From positions 1-45,314 of the forward strand of contig JAAYUZ010000051.1 of NCBI GenBank assembly GCA_012517385.1: a DNA stretch of 45,314 bases, written 5' to 3'. The DNA comes from Treponema sp. GTDB taxonomy: Bacteria > Spirochaetota > Spirochaetia > Treponematales > Breznakiellaceae. This document shows, one piece after another, positions 24,965 to 34,131 of this stretch (positions within the stretch are counted from its first letter, which is position 1; every line of letters starts with the position of its first letter). The translations under genes and the position numbers were made by a program. The notes beneath the pieces are model-generated. The model worked only from the letters and a program-made list of their open reading frames with translations, was not told where the DNA came from and did not search any database.

Positions 24965-25465
24965 ATGAAACGGATTGCAATGACAGTATTGATGGTCGCC
25001 CTTGGCATTGGTGCCCTGTGGGCTAATGGAAATGCAGAAAAACTGAGTACTGTAGAAGGTACAGTTCTGCAGGTTACCCCCCTCCAGGCAGAAGCCCGTG
25101 TAGCCCTACAGCTTGCCAGCGGCGAAACGGTAGAGGTGGTTCTGCCCGCGGAAGAACTTACCAGGCTGCAAATCAGGGAACAGGCTCATATTCGGTTCCA
25201 GGGAGTCCTGGTGCAGGGAGACACGACAGCACAGATTCAGACCAGGCTTTATGCACGGACCTGTGAGGTAAACGGGAAACAGGAACAGGTGAAAAATGCG
25301 GTAAAGCTTAGTACCCAGGACCAGGAACGGCTTCGCCAGCAGCTCAAGGATGGAACGGGTGATATGACCCAGACTCAGACACAAACCAGAACTCAGACCC
25401 AGACCCAGACATCAACCACTTCGGAAACCGCGACTCAAAGCCAGAACGGCACAGGTAAGAAATAA
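24965..25465 (+). CDS. Small exported protein with Thr/Gln-repeat tail
   Basis: A 166-residue protein with a signal peptide (about 1-20, cut after LWA). The middle (about 25-105) looks like a small beta domain of OB or similar type: STVEGTVLQVTPLQAEARVALQL, VEVVLPAEELTRLQIREQAHIRFQGVLVQG. The C-terminal 35 residues are low-complexity Thr-Gln (TQTQTQTRTQTQTQT), encoded by a CAGACN-type hexamer repeat (25371-25411), probably extended and extracytoplasmic. The ATG at 24965 is chosen because GGAGG stands 5 bases before it; the longer reading frame from 24860 lacks a ribosome site and would bury the signal peptide. It is divergent from the ECF sigma operon and could be a target of it. Confidence 0.75.
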   Translation: MKRIAMTVLMVALGIGALWANGNAEKLSTVEGTVLQVTPLQAEARVALQLASGETVEVVLPAEELTRLQIREQAHIRFQGVLVQGDTTAQIQTRLYARTCEVNGKQEQVKNAVKLSTQDQERLRQQLKDGTGDMTQTQTQTRTQTQTQTSTTSETATQSQNGTGKK

Positions 25466-25511
25466 GTTACGCCCATCCTGGTCACGTCAGCGGAACCGTT
25501 GGCAGAGATAT

Positions 25512-25535
25512 CGTCCCCGTACACCTGCGGGGACG
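25512..25535. other. GC-rich hairpin between convergent genes
   Basis: CGTCCCCG (25512-25519) pairs with CGGGGACG (25528-25535), loop of 8. There is no T-run on either side. It may mark transcript ends of the two convergent genes, but this is uncertain. Confidence 0.5.
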
Positions 25536-25577
25536 GGGGAGGGTCCTGTATCACTTCGGGAACGGGTCTGACCCACA

Positions 25578-26078
25578 TTAAAAAGGTTCAAATTGCTGTT
25601 TTTCGAACCAGCGCTGGGTCAGCTCATCCTGAAGAGAAAGCAGTTCATTGTAATGGTGTTCTTCCCATTGCATAAGGGTAGTAAAGAAGGATGTCAGTTC
25701 TTTTGCAGGTGCCGATTCCGCTGCGGATCGGTAAAAGCTGATTGCGGTGGCTTCCATAAGGGTTGCGGTCGCTACAGCGGTAACCAGATACTGATCGGCG
25801 GCAAGACGGTTTATGAACTCTTTAGTGATAAGGGGGCTTTTATAATCCATACCAAAGACTTCCGCTGCTAAATCATAGTTTGGGGTCGAACCGCCCTGAA
25901 CTTTTTTATAATATTCCAAAAGCCAATTATAATGCCGCTTCTCTTCAGCGGCCCGTTCAGAAAAAAATTTTGCCACTTCTCCCTGGGCTCTTTCCGCCGC
26001 TTCTGAATACACGGTGACACTATCCATTTCATTTTTAAGGCCCGAAAGCAGGGCTTCTGCAAGATTCATAGTACCCAT
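25578..26078 (-). CDS. Ferritin-like / rubrerythrin-type diiron protein
   Basis: A 166-residue four-helix-bundle protein of the ferritin-like superfamily. Likely diiron ligands are E17, E46 and H49 (EEKRH) in the first half and E109, E139 and H142 (EEHH) in the second, giving the two ExxH motifs. There is no C-terminal rubredoxin domain (no CxxC pairs), so it is the short rubrerythrin/sulerythrin-like form. In anaerobes such proteins help remove peroxide or handle iron. AGAGGAG stands 9 bases before the ATG at 26078. It is alone on its strand; the exonuclease III gene is divergent. Confidence 0.85.
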   Translation of the reverse strand: MGTMNLAEALLSGLKNEMDSVTVYSEAAERAQGEVAKFFSERAAEEKRHYNWLLEYYKKVQGGSTPNYDLAAEVFGMDYKSPLITKEFINRLAADQYLVTAVATATLMEATAISFYRSAAESAPAKELTSFFTTLMQWEEHHYNELLSLQDELTQRWFEKQQFEPF

Positions 26079-26186
26079 GTTGTTAAACTCCTCTTATATA
26101 CTATAGCCCCTGGGCGTGAAAGGCTGCAAGGAAAATCCCATATCTTTTTTCCTATTTTTCCCCCTTGCTCTGGAAGGACCTTTTCT

Positions 26187-26192
26187 TATAGT
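26187..26192 (+). promoter_or_regulatory. Candidate -10 box of a leaderless exonuclease III transcript
   Basis: TATAGT at 26187-26192 ends 8 bases before the ATG at 26201, with a poor -35 (TTGCTC, 26165-26170, spacer 16). No Shine-Dalgarno is seen before the ATG. If used, transcription would start at or next to the start codon. Confidence 0.4.
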
Positions 26193-26200
26193 TTATCCGT

Positions 26201-26977
26201 ATGCGTATACTTTCCTGGAATGTGAATGGCCTGCGGGCGGTAGAAAAAAAGGGCTTTGTGCAATGGATGAGGGATGAATCGGCCGATGTGGTCTGTATCC
26301 AGGAAACAAAGGCCCATCCAGGCCAGCTTTCACCGGAACTGCTTGCACCGGTAGATGCGGAGGGCCGTCCCTATAAATCCTACTGGGCTTCTGCAAAAAA
26401 GGCCGGATATTCAGGCACGGCCATTTATACCCGGATTGAACCCAGAGAAGTCAGGACCATGGGAATTAAGGAGTTTGATGACGAAGGGCGGCTGCTTATC
26501 GCCGACTTTGACCGTTTTTCGCTCCTCTGTGCCTATTTTCCCAATTCCCAGGAAGGTGGCGCCCGGCTGGATTATAAACTTGCCTTCTGCGATGCGGTAC
26601 TGGAAACCTGTAATACGTTGGTTCAAGCGGGGAGAAACATCATACTGTGCGGCGATTATAACATCGCCCATACCCCCATAGACCTGGCCCGGCCTGAGGA
26701 TAATGAAGAAAATCCGGGCTACCTCCCCGAAGAGCGGGCCTGGATGACCAAATTTCTTTCCGCCGGCTATGTGGACACCTTCCGCTCTGAGCACCCTGGA
26801 GAGCCGGGGCATTATACATGGTGGTCATATCGAACCAGAGCCCGGGAACGGAACATAGGCTGGCGTATCGACTACCATTGTGTAAACCAGGCATTTCAGC
26901 CTGAGGTACAAAAATCGATAATACGACCTGAGATTACCGGGTCAGATCATTGCCCCATTGAGCTTGTCTTAAGGTAG
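26201..26977 (+). CDS. xth: Exodeoxyribonuclease III (AP endonuclease)
   Basis: A 258-residue Xth/ExoA-family enzyme that cuts DNA 5' of abasic sites and has 3'-5' exonuclease activity. The metal and catalytic motifs are in order: LSWNVNGLRA (N7), CIQETK (E35), GYSGTAIYTR, AYFPN, GDYNIAHTPIDL, the DNA-reading loop YTWWSYRTRARERNIGWRIDYH, and the terminal GSDHCPIEL with the Asp-His pair. Length is standard. The rhomboid gene follows after only 7 bases and uses a ribosome site in the end of this gene. Confidence 0.96.
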   Translation: MRILSWNVNGLRAVEKKGFVQWMRDESADVVCIQETKAHPGQLSPELLAPVDAEGRPYKSYWASAKKAGYSGTAIYTRIEPREVRTMGIKEFDDEGRLLIADFDRFSLLCAYFPNSQEGGARLDYKLAFCDAVLETCNTLVQAGRNIILCGDYNIAHTPIDLARPEDNEENPGYLPEERAWMTKFLSAGYVDTFRSEHPGEPGHYTWWSYRTRARERNIGWRIDYHCVNQAFQPEVQKSIIRPEITGSDHCPIELVLR

Positions 26978-26984
26978 GTATCCC

Positions 26985-27545
26985 ATGCATATCAAATATA
27001 ACGCTCCCACCGTTTTAACCTATGCATTCATTAGTGCCCTGGTGCTGGTACTGAGCCAGACCCTGCTCCCCAGTCTTACCACAGCACTCTTCATGGTGCC
27101 CGGGAGAAACCAGTTTAATCCCCGGGATCTGGTAAACTGGGTGCGGGTATTTACCCATGTCATAGGGCACGCAAACTGGAATCACCTGATCTCTAACTTT
27201 TCCTTTATACTGCTCATCGGCCCCATCCTGGAAGAAACCTACGGGTCCCTATCCCTGCTTTTTATGATTGCTGTGACCGCCTTCGTTACCGGTATCTTAA
27301 ACGCCTTTCTCCTGCCCACAGCCCTGCTTGGAGCAAGCGGAGTGGTCTTTATGATGATACTCTTGGCCTCCTTTACCAATTTTAAACAGGGGGAGATTCC
27401 CCTTACCTTTATACTGGTGCTGACCCTCTATCTGGGACGTGAGATATTTAATTCTTTTACCAACAATAATATTTCTGAGTTTGCCCATATTGTGGGAGGC
27501 TTCTGCGGAAGCCTATTCGGTTTTTTCAGACCTGCCCGGCGCTAG
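26985..27545 (+). CDS. Rhomboid-family intramembrane serine protease
   Basis: A 186-residue membrane protein with six hydrophobic segments, the minimal bacterial rhomboid core. The catalytic dyad is S118 in LLGASGVVFMM (GxSG) and H168 in EFAHIVGG. H67 and N71 (NHLISN) match the oxyanion residues of GlpG. It cuts transmembrane helices of other proteins inside the lipid bilayer; the substrate is unknown. It is probably co-transcribed with xth. Its TAG stop lies in the first unit of a 22-bp tandem repeat array. Confidence 0.9.
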   Translation: MHIKYNAPTVLTYAFISALVLVLSQTLLPSLTTALFMVPGRNQFNPRDLVNWVRVFTHVIGHANWNHLISNFSFILLIGPILEETYGSLSLLFMIAVTAFVTGILNAFLLPTALLGASGVVFMMILLASFTNFKQGEIPLTFILVLTLYLGREIFNSFTNNNISEFAHIVGGFCGSLFGFFRPARR

Positions 27546-27771
27546 GGGCTGCTTTACCCAGAACAAGTAGCGGCTTTAGCCGGCGCTGTGGCGGCGTTAC
27601 CCTCTGCTAGGAGCAGCTTTAGCCGGCGCTAGGGCGGCTTTGCCCGGCGCTAGAGGCGGCGTTACCTGGCGCTAGGGGTGGCTTTAGCCGCCGCTAGAGG
27701 CGGCGTTTGCCTCTGTTAGGGGCGGTGTTAGCCGGCGCTGTGGCATGACCGCAGCTTTAGCCGCCGCTCGG
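27538..27771. repeat. 22-bp minisatellite following the rhomboid gene
   Basis: About ten imperfect tandem units of 21-22 bp, consensus close to GGCGCTAGGGGCGGCTTTAG plus CC, starting at 27538, 27560, 27582, 27603, 27625, 27646, 27668, 27690 and 27712, then one longer unit (27734-27762) and a partial one. The first unit covers the last two sense codons and the TAG stop of the rhomboid gene. Units contain short self-pairing parts (GGCT-TT-AGCC), so the RNA would be strongly structured. GC content is far above the neighbouring DNA. No gene is seen here. Confidence 0.85.
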
Positions 27772-27799
27772 CAGACCCGATACCCCCTCCCGGATTTCT

Positions 27800-27841
27800 G
27801 AGGTTGCTCTTTCAAAACGCCCTGAGTTTTCATAGAGCCTC
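27800..27841. repeat. Single-dyad relative of the structured repeat
   Basis: Begins GAGGTTGCTCTTTCAAAAC and ends GAGTTTTCATAGAGCCTC, matching dyad C and the right end of the 154-bp element with a few mismatches. Dyads A and B are absent. Its right end forms the TGA stop of the minus-strand regulator gene (27840-27842). Confidence 0.75.
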
Positions 27842-28784
27842 ACCTGGCAAAAAACAAACGCAGCTTAATGGCCTGGTTATGGTTACCAAAACCGCGGCCA
27901 AAGATATTTATTCCCCCCGGATGAACCGCATCTTCCTTAACCCCAAGGCGCACCCGTATGGAATGATGATTCTTAAGTTTTAGGTCCTCCAGGGTAACAG
28001 GGGACACCTGTACTCCATCTACAAAGGCTCCTTCCTCTGTGATAAGCCATCTTTTTAATAGGCCGTATTGGGATCCTTCCAGCTTCCACCATGGTGGGGT
28101 ATATTTTCCCCGCCGGTCACCAAAATCACCGGGGCTCGTCCAGGTGCCAACCTCCACCGAATTAACCCAGAGGGTAATATCGGACTGCCAGTTTGCATTG
28201 GTTCCCGGCGTTTCAGAAGAAAGTTCTACACTAAGTTCCAGGGCCTGTACCGGTTTATCCGCATAGAGGCTGTTATTCGGGAACTGATACTCCACAAAAC
28301 CTGTTTCAAACCAGAGCAGTCCCGCACTCATCCGTTCGGGATTGAGAAACGAGTCAGGAACATCCAGAAAGCCGATGATGCCCGTGGGCGAGCAGAGCCC
28401 GCAGGGTGCGGTTACATTAAAATTAGTAAATAATCCGATAGGCATTTCTACTTCGATCCCCGAATCAATATCAGAAGCGGGCTGTACGAACTGTACCAGA
28501 ATCTCGTTGTAAGCGGCCCTGCACAGTTTCTGGTTTCCCTTTTTTGCACTCATGATCTCAGTTTCAATGAGGCCGGCCTTCTCCAACAGGGCCACATTGG
28601 TAGCCACCGTTGACTGGGGTAGCTGCAAAGCCTGGGCAATTTCATTGATATTGAGCTGTTTTTCTATCAATATATTTAAAATAGAAATCCTGATTTCAGA
28701 ACCCAGGGCAAGGAGAATATCCCTGTGTTCCAGGGCATTTATGACTAAACAGGGGTCTTTTGGTCTCATACAGGTAAAAAGCAT
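27840..28784 (-). CDS. ArsR-like transcription regulator with large C-terminal sensor domain
   Basis: A 314-residue regulator. Residues 18-95 form an ArsR-type winged helix (LLALGSEIRISILNILIEKQLNINEIAQALQLPQSTVATNVALLEKAGLI), with recognition helix STVATNVALLEKAG. The remaining 210 residues are beta-rich with many Trp and Gly and probably bind a ligand; I do not know this domain by name. It is divergent from a GH51 arabinofuranosidase gene, and the shared 131-bp region has repeated ATATCA half-sites, so it very likely represses that gene and itself. The ATG at 28784 has no clear ribosome site; the ATG at 28769 is an alternative. Its stop overlaps the repeat at 27800-27841. Confidence 0.85.
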   Translation of the reverse strand: MLFTCMRPKDPCLVINALEHRDILLALGSEIRISILNILIEKQLNINEIAQALQLPQSTVATNVALLEKAGLIETEIMSAKKGNQKLCRAAYNEILVQFVQPASDIDSGIEVEMPIGLFTNFNVTAPCGLCSPTGIIGFLDVPDSFLNPERMSAGLLWFETGFVEYQFPNNSLYADKPVQALELSVELSSETPGTNANWQSDITLWVNSVEVGTWTSPGDFGDRRGKYTPPWWKLEGSQYGLLKRWLITEEGAFVDGVQVSPVTLEDLKLKNHHSIRVRLGVKEDAVHPGGINIFGRGFGNHNQAIKLRLFFAR

Positions 28785-28824
28785 ATCAGAGCTGCATAAA
28801 AGCTACAATAAGGCAGATCTATTT

Positions 28825-30409
<1,585 letters not shown>

Positions 30410-30424
30410 AACCATATCCTGGGC

Positions 30425-30454
30425 ACCAGGTTTAGCCAAAAGACTAAACCTGGT
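30425..30454. other. Hairpin between convergent genes
   Basis: ACCAGGTTTAG (30425-30435) pairs perfectly with CTAAACCTGGT (30444-30454), loop of 8. It is symmetrical, 15 bases after the arabinofuranosidase stop. No T-run follows, so it is at best a weak bidirectional terminator. Confidence 0.6.
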
Positions 30455-30486
30455 TGTGCGTCATACCCATTCTTTGCAGAAATTAC

Positions 30487-31719
30487 CTAAAAGGCTGCCT
30501 TTAGGGTAAGTCCCAGGGCAGCCATGACCGGCAGGTTTTGCGCAGAGGGACCCAGTGACCGGACATCACCGCGATTTGCAGCGCCATACAAGACGATGCT
30601 CGTCCGGCGCATGAGGCTGCGATTCAGGGCGGCCATCACCTGCCAGGCTTCGGTATCTACTGCATATATCAGATAACTTGAAACACTGGTCCAGTCATCA
30701 ATCTTATAGGACAGGTTTGTAAACAGGCTGGTATCCGCCTGGAACTGGCCGATCCGGGGTCCTTCGCCGAAGCGACCCTGGTATTCCACGGTACAAAACA
30801 GGGTACCAGCAAAGGAATAGTCCGTTCCCAGTACCACGGAAAAACCGGACCGGTCAGGTTCAAGATGGTAATCCTTATAGGGAATGGCCGCCAGAGCTTC
30901 GCCATAGAGACCTGCAACAAGGTCTCCCTTAACATCAAAGCCCGCAAGCAGGGCAGGCTCAGAGGCTTGAGCGATAGGGCCGTTTCCGCCTATGCCACTA
31001 AAAGCGGCACCGGACTGCAGCAGCGACAGACCGCCCCCATTGTGAAAGACAAGGGCTGAAAGGTCCCAGCCCCCAAAAGATGCAAAGGCCCGGCCCCCAA
31101 AGACAGCCTTTTCTGGAGGCAGGGCAAGGGAACTAACCATTTCGATCCCTGATAGATCAGAGAGGGGAAGCTGGAGACGGAGCACATCGGTACCGGTCCT
31201 GCCCAGGGCCTGGTCCTGCAGATTTACCGCTGAAAAGAGGTCCTCCGGAGAGAACAGACGGCCCTTCCCATAATTCACAATCATTCTTCCCAAAGATAGG
31301 TCCGAATTGGTGAAACTTAAGGTTACATAGAGCTTGGAACATTCCAGGGCAAAGGGAAGCGCCTGAGGGGTATTGTTCAGCAGGGCCGCCGCCTCCCCAT
31401 AGGGCAGCATGAATTTGACAAGGCCCACTATTTGGGCCGAATCCCGGTCCCCGCCATTAAAACTGAGACTCAGGGTATTGGTACCGAGATAGACGCCGCT
31501 GCCAAGGGTGTCGGCGAAGTCATTCCAGGAGGCGGCGCCATAGAGGGCCGCCGCGTCGGGGAGGCTGTACATCAGGTCCGTGCTGAGAGCGGCGGCCCAG
31601 GTGAGCCCCCAGTCCTGGGCTGGGAGGGGGGCCCTGCCGAGCAGCAGCACCAGGAGGGGGAGCAGGAACCTGGAAAGGATGGCGCCGGAAAGGCACCGTT
31701 TATTCATCAATATGGACAT
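30487..31719 (-). CDS. Probable outer-membrane beta-barrel protein of the ABC exporter operon
   Basis: A 410-residue exported protein of unknown family. A signal peptide (hydrophobic core about 15-30, cut after LPA) is followed by many amphipathic strands with aromatic girdle residues and Gly/Asn turns (for example GVYLGTNTLSLSFNGG, KLYVTLSFTNSDLSLG, YSFAGTLFCTVEYQG), ending in LGLTLKAAF with a terminal Phe, as outer-membrane barrels do. It is the last gene of the operon with a MacB-like exporter and a LolA-like protein, so it may be the outer-membrane end or the client of that system. The ATG at 31719 is used; 31707 is an alternative. Confidence 0.78.
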   Translation of the reverse strand: MSILMNKRCLSGAILSRFLLPLLVLLLGRAPLPAQDWGLTWAAALSTDLMYSLPDAAALYGAASWNDFADTLGSGVYLGTNTLSLSFNGGDRDSAQIVGLVKFMLPYGEAAALLNNTPQALPFALECSKLYVTLSFTNSDLSLGRMIVNYGKGRLFSPEDLFSAVNLQDQALGRTGTDVLRLQLPLSDLSGIEMVSSLALPPEKAVFGGRAFASFGGWDLSALVFHNGGGLSLLQSGAAFSGIGGNGPIAQASEPALLAGFDVKGDLVAGLYGEALAAIPYKDYHLEPDRSGFSVVLGTDYSFAGTLFCTVEYQGRFGEGPRIGQFQADTSLFTNLSYKIDDWTSVSSYLIYAVDTEAWQVMAALNRSLMRRTSIVLYGAANRGDVRSLGPSAQNLPVMAALGLTLKAAF

Positions 31720-31729
31720 GATGGGATTC

Positions 31730-32584
31730 CTATCGGCTGAGACGGCGCAGGCTGAACTGGTCCTGGGGGAGGGAAATATCGAACTGAAGGTCCATCATCT
31801 TAAAGGTGGTACCGCCGCCGTTTTTCAGCTTGTCTTCCATCCGCAGTTCGGTGGCGAACCAGCGTTTTCCGTATTGGGCGACCTTTAAGGATTTGCTTTC
31901 CTTGATGAGTTTTCCGCTTTTTGAGAGCATCTGGGATTTGAGGACGATAAACCGTTCGCCGTCGACCCAGAGTTTCTGTTTGTCGTAGGGCGCATTTTTA
32001 GCGGTTGCGGAAAGCTCCAGCACATAACAGGGCCTGCCGTCCAGAGTTTCAGTGCCAGCTACGGTGACTGAATACTTGGTCAGCAGATTTCCCGACTCCA
32101 GGGCGTCTTCATAGGAAACATCAGAGCCCATCATCCCTTCTTTTAAAAGATGTCCCGATATTTTAATGGTTTCCTGTTCCTCGGGGAAATACATCCAGAG
32201 GTCCTTATCAATTTTAAGATACCGGGTTCCCCGGTCTTCCGGGTTGATGAATTCCACGAAGGCCTTTGTATCTCCCTCTGCAAGGGCGGTAAATTCCTTG
32301 ACCATGGTCTTTTTCTGCTGCTGTATTTCCATGATACCCCGGTAACTGAGGGTGCCAAAGCTTGCATTGGCATCAATCTTTTTTAAGATTTCTGCTCCGG
32401 ACAGGGCTGGCAGGGCGGCCTGACCGGTTTGCGTTTGGCCTGCCTGGGCAGCCTGCCCCTGGGCGGTTTGGGCTTTCAGGACAGGGCTTGCTGTAAAGAA
32501 GAGGACCAGGACGAGAAAAAAGAGGGAAATTGTCAGGTTTTTTGGCTTAAGCCCCCGGAACATATCATCAATATATAATTTCAT
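31730..32584 (-). CDS. LolA-like outer-membrane lipoprotein-sorting protein
   Basis: A 284-residue periplasmic protein of the LolA-like (PF17131-type) group that accompanies MacB-like transporters. The signal peptide runs to about residue 39 (SPVLKA before QTAQG), then a Gln/Ala/Gly-rich linker. The LolA-like half-barrel follows: EILKKIDANASFGTLSYRGIMEI, FVEFINPEDRGTRYLKIDKDLWMYFPEEQETIKISGHLLKEGMMGSDVSYEDA, and YDKQKLWVDGERFIVLKSQMLSKSGKLIKE. The phrase LWMYFPE with MGSDVSYED is typical of this group. The ATG at 32584 is chosen because AAGGAGAG lies 6 bases before it; the longer frame from 32641 has no ribosome site. It probably carries lipid or lipoprotein between membranes. Confidence 0.88.
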   Translation of the reverse strand: MKLYIDDMFRGLKPKNLTISLFFLVLVLFFTASPVLKAQTAQGQAAQAGQTQTGQAALPALSGAEILKKIDANASFGTLSYRGIMEIQQQKKTMVKEFTALAEGDTKAFVEFINPEDRGTRYLKIDKDLWMYFPEEQETIKISGHLLKEGMMGSDVSYEDALESGNLLTKYSVTVAGTETLDGRPCYVLELSATAKNAPYDKQKLWVDGERFIVLKSQMLSKSGKLIKESKSLKVAQYGKRWFATELRMEDKLKNGGGTTFKMMDLQFDISLPQDQFSLRRLSR

Positions 32585-32616
32585 AAAGCTCTCCTTATAA
32601 TCACATTCAAGATGCA

Positions 32617-32711
32617 GAGGGGCCGATGAAAGGCCCCTCATAGGACGCCCCTCACAGGACGGCCCTCATAGGGCGACACTCACAGGACGACACTAATAAG
32701 ACGACACTCCT
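32617..32711. repeat. Hairpin and 14-bp tandem repeat upstream of the LolA-like gene
   Basis: A perfect hairpin, GAGGGGCC (32617-32624) with GGCCCCTC (32632-32639), is followed by five 14-bp tandem units from 32642 (consensus near AGGACGACACTCAC), with a possible sixth degenerate unit before them. It fills the gap between the permease stop and the LolA-like gene. Read on the minus strand it is part of the operon message and would be translated only if the ribosome read through. Confidence 0.8.
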
Positions 32712-32721
32712 GGGTCTGCGC

Positions 32722-34116
32722 TCAAGCCACAGCCTTTATGGCCTCCACCGGATCAAGCCGGGCTGCTCTCCGGCTTGGCAGGTAGGATACGACCATGGAC
32801 ACGAAAAGGCCGATACAGAACATCCCCACAATTCCCAGGGGATTGACCACGGAATAGAACACGGGGTCTATGGGGAAGGTCAGGGAACCTACGGCGGAGC
32901 TGAAATCGATGCCATACACCGAAAACACCCAGCAGAGCAGGAAACCAAATACAGCGCCAACACCGCTGCCGATACTGCCCATGAGGGCCCCCTCGGTTAG
33001 GAAGAGCCAGAGGGTTTCCCGCCGGTTCAGCCCCAGGGCTTTCATGATGCCGATTTCCCGCTTCCGTTCCAGGACAACCATCATCATGATATTGGAGATG
33101 ATGAAGGCCCCCAGGAAGGTTATTACCAGTTCAATCCAGAAGTAGATTCCTTCCATCATTAAAATGAGCCGGGGATATTCACCAATTTCGGTCCAGCTCT
33201 GTATCCTGAGGGCATCGGTGGGGGACACAGCGGATGCGGTGTCAAATGCAGCGTTGGGTGTTGCCTCGGCGGAACCAGCGGCAGCGGGGGCACCTGCCCC
33301 TGAGGTCCTGGAGGCAGGGGCTGCGCGAGCGGTGACAGCACCGGAGGCAGCACCGGCTATGGGGAAGCCCTGGCGGGAAAGTTCCTGTGCAATGAGGGCA
33401 CTCAGCCGGTCCGCCTTAGTGTAATCCTTTAGCAGGATCAGGATCTGCTGCACGGCACCGCCGGTCCGCAGGAATTCAACCCCATCCTGCAGGGGTATCT
33501 GAAAGAAGCTCCGGTCCATCTGAACGAGGCCAGTGGAAAAGAGTCCCACAATGGTAAAACGCCTGAGACGCAGACTGTAATCGGCCCCCTGGGTAACAAT
33601 CCGTATGCTGTCCCCCACGGTGAGACCCAGGGAAGCGGCGGCCCTTTCGCCCAGAATAATTTCGCCCTTATTCTGGAGGTATCTGCCTTTAATGATGCTG
33701 CGGTTCATATTCAGGACCCCCTGTTCAGTCTCCATATCCCCGGCAACCCCATAGGCTGCCACGGTGTTCGGACCATTGGAAAGCAGGGTTCCAAACATAA
33801 TCCGGGGAGCAATGGCGGCAATTTCTCGGTTCACCTCAGGAATAGCCTGTATAGCCTTGATGAGGGTCTGGGGATCTTCGACGAGTTCATCCATAGGCAT
33901 GAAACGGGAACGCTTAACAAAGCCTTCGGTAGCGATCCGGATATGGCCGCTATCATTTTTAGTGATATTTTTTACCATATTCTGCAGGACCCCGCTGGTG
34001 AATCCGTTAAGAAAGGTGGTCAGCGCCACCGAAAGGGCTATAGAAACTACCGCAAGCACCGTACGTCTGCGGTTCCGTTTGATATTTCGCAGTGCCAGAT
34101 CAAAAATCCAATTCAT
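32722..34116 (-). CDS. ABC transporter permease, FtsX/MacB type, with Ala-rich insert
   Basis: A 464-residue permease of the MacB/LolCE class: N-terminal cytoplasmic NIKRNRRRT, TM1 (about 18-40), a large periplasmic domain (about 41-325), and three TM helices (about 325-345, 378-405, 425-448). The motif LERKREIGIMKALGLNRRET is the FtsX coupling region. Residues 254-300 are an Ala/Ser/Pro/Thr-rich stretch that interrupts the periplasmic domain and is not seen in the sister permease; it looks like a flexible insert. It probably forms a heterodimer with the permease at 34132-35412 and works with the ATPase at 35414-36109 to move lipoproteins or other envelope molecules. Confidence 0.9.
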   Translation of the reverse strand: MNWIFDLALRNIKRNRRRTVLAVVSIALSVALTTFLNGFTSGVLQNMVKNITKNDSGHIRIATEGFVKRSRFMPMDELVEDPQTLIKAIQAIPEVNREIAAIAPRIMFGTLLSNGPNTVAAYGVAGDMETEQGVLNMNRSIIKGRYLQNKGEIILGERAAASLGLTVGDSIRIVTQGADYSLRLRRFTIVGLFSTGLVQMDRSFFQIPLQDGVEFLRTGGAVQQILILLKDYTKADRLSALIAQELSRQGFPIAGAASGAVTARAAPASRTSGAGAPAAAGSAEATPNAAFDTASAVSPTDALRIQSWTEIGEYPRLILMMEGIYFWIELVITFLGAFIISNIMMMVVLERKREIGIMKALGLNRRETLWLFLTEGALMGSIGSGVGAVFGFLLCWVFSVYGIDFSSAVGSLTFPIDPVFYSVVNPLGIVGMFCIGLFVSMVVSYLPSRRAARLDPVEAIKAVA

Positions 34117-34131
34117 ACTTTGTCCCCCTTC

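Noticed and set aside
27538-27771. CRISPR array
   Set aside because: Units are contiguous 21-22-bp tandem repeats without unique spacers and no cas genes are near.
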